A stretch of DNA of 64,000 bases from positions 5,618,001 through 5,682,000 of the forward strand of contig NW_025062478.1 in assembly GCF_000002995.4 (NCBI RefSeq), read 5' to 3'. The translations under genes were made by a program, and so were the position numbers. The notes under the pieces are model-generated. The model did not search any database, had not been told where the DNA came from, and was given only the letters and a program-made list of their open reading frames with translations. Positions 62,901-64,000 of this stretch are shown here, in pieces. Source of the DNA: Brugia malayi (lineage: Eukaryota > Nematoda > Chromadorea > Rhabditida > Onchocercidae). The stretch's first letter is position 1. Every line of letters begins with the position of its first letter.

Positions 62901-63805
62901 TAATAAAAGCTGGGCATAGTCCATACTTCTACCTTTATTTAAGTCGATATCTTTTTCCCTAATGTCAATAAAGTTTATCATCTCTCTTCATTCTCCTATT
63001 TTACCGAACAACGGTTTATATAACATTCGTGCACTCAACTTTCTTGATTAATAACTATGTTTAAAGGATATTGAGACCAGTCTTATTTAAATTTGTTGAA
63101 ATTTTTCGCATCAAAATAATTCACTGATAACTGGGATATTTGTCCTATATTCACTTCCTCATTCTATTTTCTCATGTTATGTAGAATATTTGCTCTTAAC
63201 TGTTTATGAATTTCTCTTCTAAATTCCAGAGCATAGATCGATGCTTGATTTCCCCATTATCATTTCCAAAATTTACTTCCAGCTGTTGCAACAAACAAAT
63301 CAAATTGTTGACGAACTTTATTATTTCTAAGTTATAACCAATCATTTTGTATATTAACAGTCACGAATTGTTTTAAACGAACACTGCTGATTTGCAGTTT
63401 GCTTGTTTTAATAAAATAATTTACTGAGGCATTGAAATAATATGATACAAATATGCGTGGCATATATGTTTAACGTGTATTTATAGGAACGTGTGGTTCC
63501 ATGCAAACGCAAGCAAACTTAGTAGAGGGTGGTAATCTGTAGTAAGAATGGAAATGTTTAATGTTTTCTTACTGTTTCCTCGTAATTTTCTCTCAATTAT
63601 TTTCCCTTTTGCTTATCTTCTGCTATCGCCAAACTCTTTTCGGTTGTTTGTTTTTCATATCCATTTCTTCCAGTCTTTTTTGCATTCTACTGAGATTTTC
63701 GAACATGTTTATTTCATACATAACGGAAAATTGTTTAGCTATTTTTAGAGAAGAAAGTTGAGCTAAACTTAACATTTTCTGTGAATACAATATTTCCATC
63801 CATAC
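55680..63805. other. intergenic, no gene recognised
   Basis: About 8 kb upstream of BTBD7 holds no exon chain that I can support. The open frame at 62703-62981 (minus) and others near 59370-59612 and 60739-61029 lack family features; the last is largely a GATGATG/ATC repeat (near 60957-60983). A TA/CATA microsatellite lies at 56851-56942. Introns of a gene continuing from the right edge may occupy part of this stretch. Confidence 0.45.
56851..56942. repeat. compound TA / CA / CATA microsatellite
   Basis: Runs of TA, then ACAC, TA again, and CATA repeats follow one another. Apparent YIYIYI-type open frames on the plus strand here are artefacts. Confidence 0.9.
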
Positions 63806-63957
63806 CTGATCCATTAGAGCTGGTGATATGACAGATGCATCTTGCAACGATACTATTCCTCGAAAAAACAGACGGTCCTGCATGATCAGGAATGTTTTTG
63901 TTGACTGTAACATTTTTGTCCCGTAATTTCTGTTGTCGAAGTTGATGCATAAAGTAT
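63806..63957 (-). CDS. possible internal exon of a gene extending past the right edge
   Basis: A 152-nt segment lies between a good acceptor (TTTTTCAAAG, minus strand) and a good donor (CAG|GTATGG). It is open in two frames: one reads HQLRQQKLRDKNVTVNKN, then DHAGPSVFSRNSIVARC; the other reads FFRGIVSLQDASVISPALMD. I recognise neither, so neither frame nor product can be assigned. Confidence 0.35.
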
Positions 63958-64000
63958 CTTTGAAAAACAAAAAAACAAACTTTTCCTAAGACATCTAGTT

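Noticed and set aside
1..64000. Wolbachia or other bacterial DNA inserts, CRISPR arrays, tRNA genes and LTR elements
   Set aside because: No bacterial-type open frames, no evenly spaced repeats, no convincing A/B box pairs and no long terminal repeats were seen by eye. A computed search could still find short ones.

Overview
The window is nuclear DNA of a nematode, most likely a filarial-type parasite. It is strongly AT-rich, its genes have many short exons, the 3' splice sites read TTTCAG or TTTTAG, and the start codons sit just behind what look like spliced-leader acceptors. The recognised proteins have clear metazoan relatives. I saw no bacterial operon, CRISPR array, tRNA or rRNA gene. 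Exon coordinates come from reading splice signals and checking that the reading phase carries across each junction; no transcript or database was available.

Layout. (1) 1-7.9 kb: no gene recognised. (2) 7.9-13.5 kb, minus strand: a 15-exon gene for prohormone convertase 2 (egl-3/PCSK2 type), about 661 residues, with the catalytic triad and the Asp oxyanion residue that defines PC2. (3) 13.5-19.5 kb: intergenic, the probable egl-3 promoter region. (4) 19.6-42.4 kb, minus strand: one very large gene of about 50 exons and 3,300-3,400 residues for a secreted protein. It has a signal peptide, a Cys-containing N-terminal domain, two tandem right-handed beta-helix modules of the Bark-beetle 'NYWG' kind, about seven EGF modules, an IPT/TIG-like domain, Ig-like domains, a long unrecognised middle, a cadherin-like repeat and a Ser/Thr-rich tail. 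(5) About 46.1-46.6 kb, plus strand: the Ctf8 subunit of the Ctf18 clamp loader. (6) 47.9-48.4 kb, minus strand: two orphan exons, one resembling the C-terminus of the decapping scaffold EDC4. (7) 48.58-49.3 kb: a polypurine tract of about 700 bp. (8) 50.4-55.7 kb, minus strand: a 13-exon BTBD7 orthologue. (9) 55.7-64 kb: mostly empty, with one possible exon at the right edge.

The genes do not form one pathway. They cover neuropeptide processing, apical or extracellular matrix, replication/cohesion and a BTB adaptor. The most interesting material is the giant matrix protein, which I cannot match to a named gene, and the traces of recent small duplications. In one case a duplicated exon tail appears to have acquired a new 5' splice site. 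In another, a broken copy of part of the convertase active-site exon lies inside an egl-3 intron.
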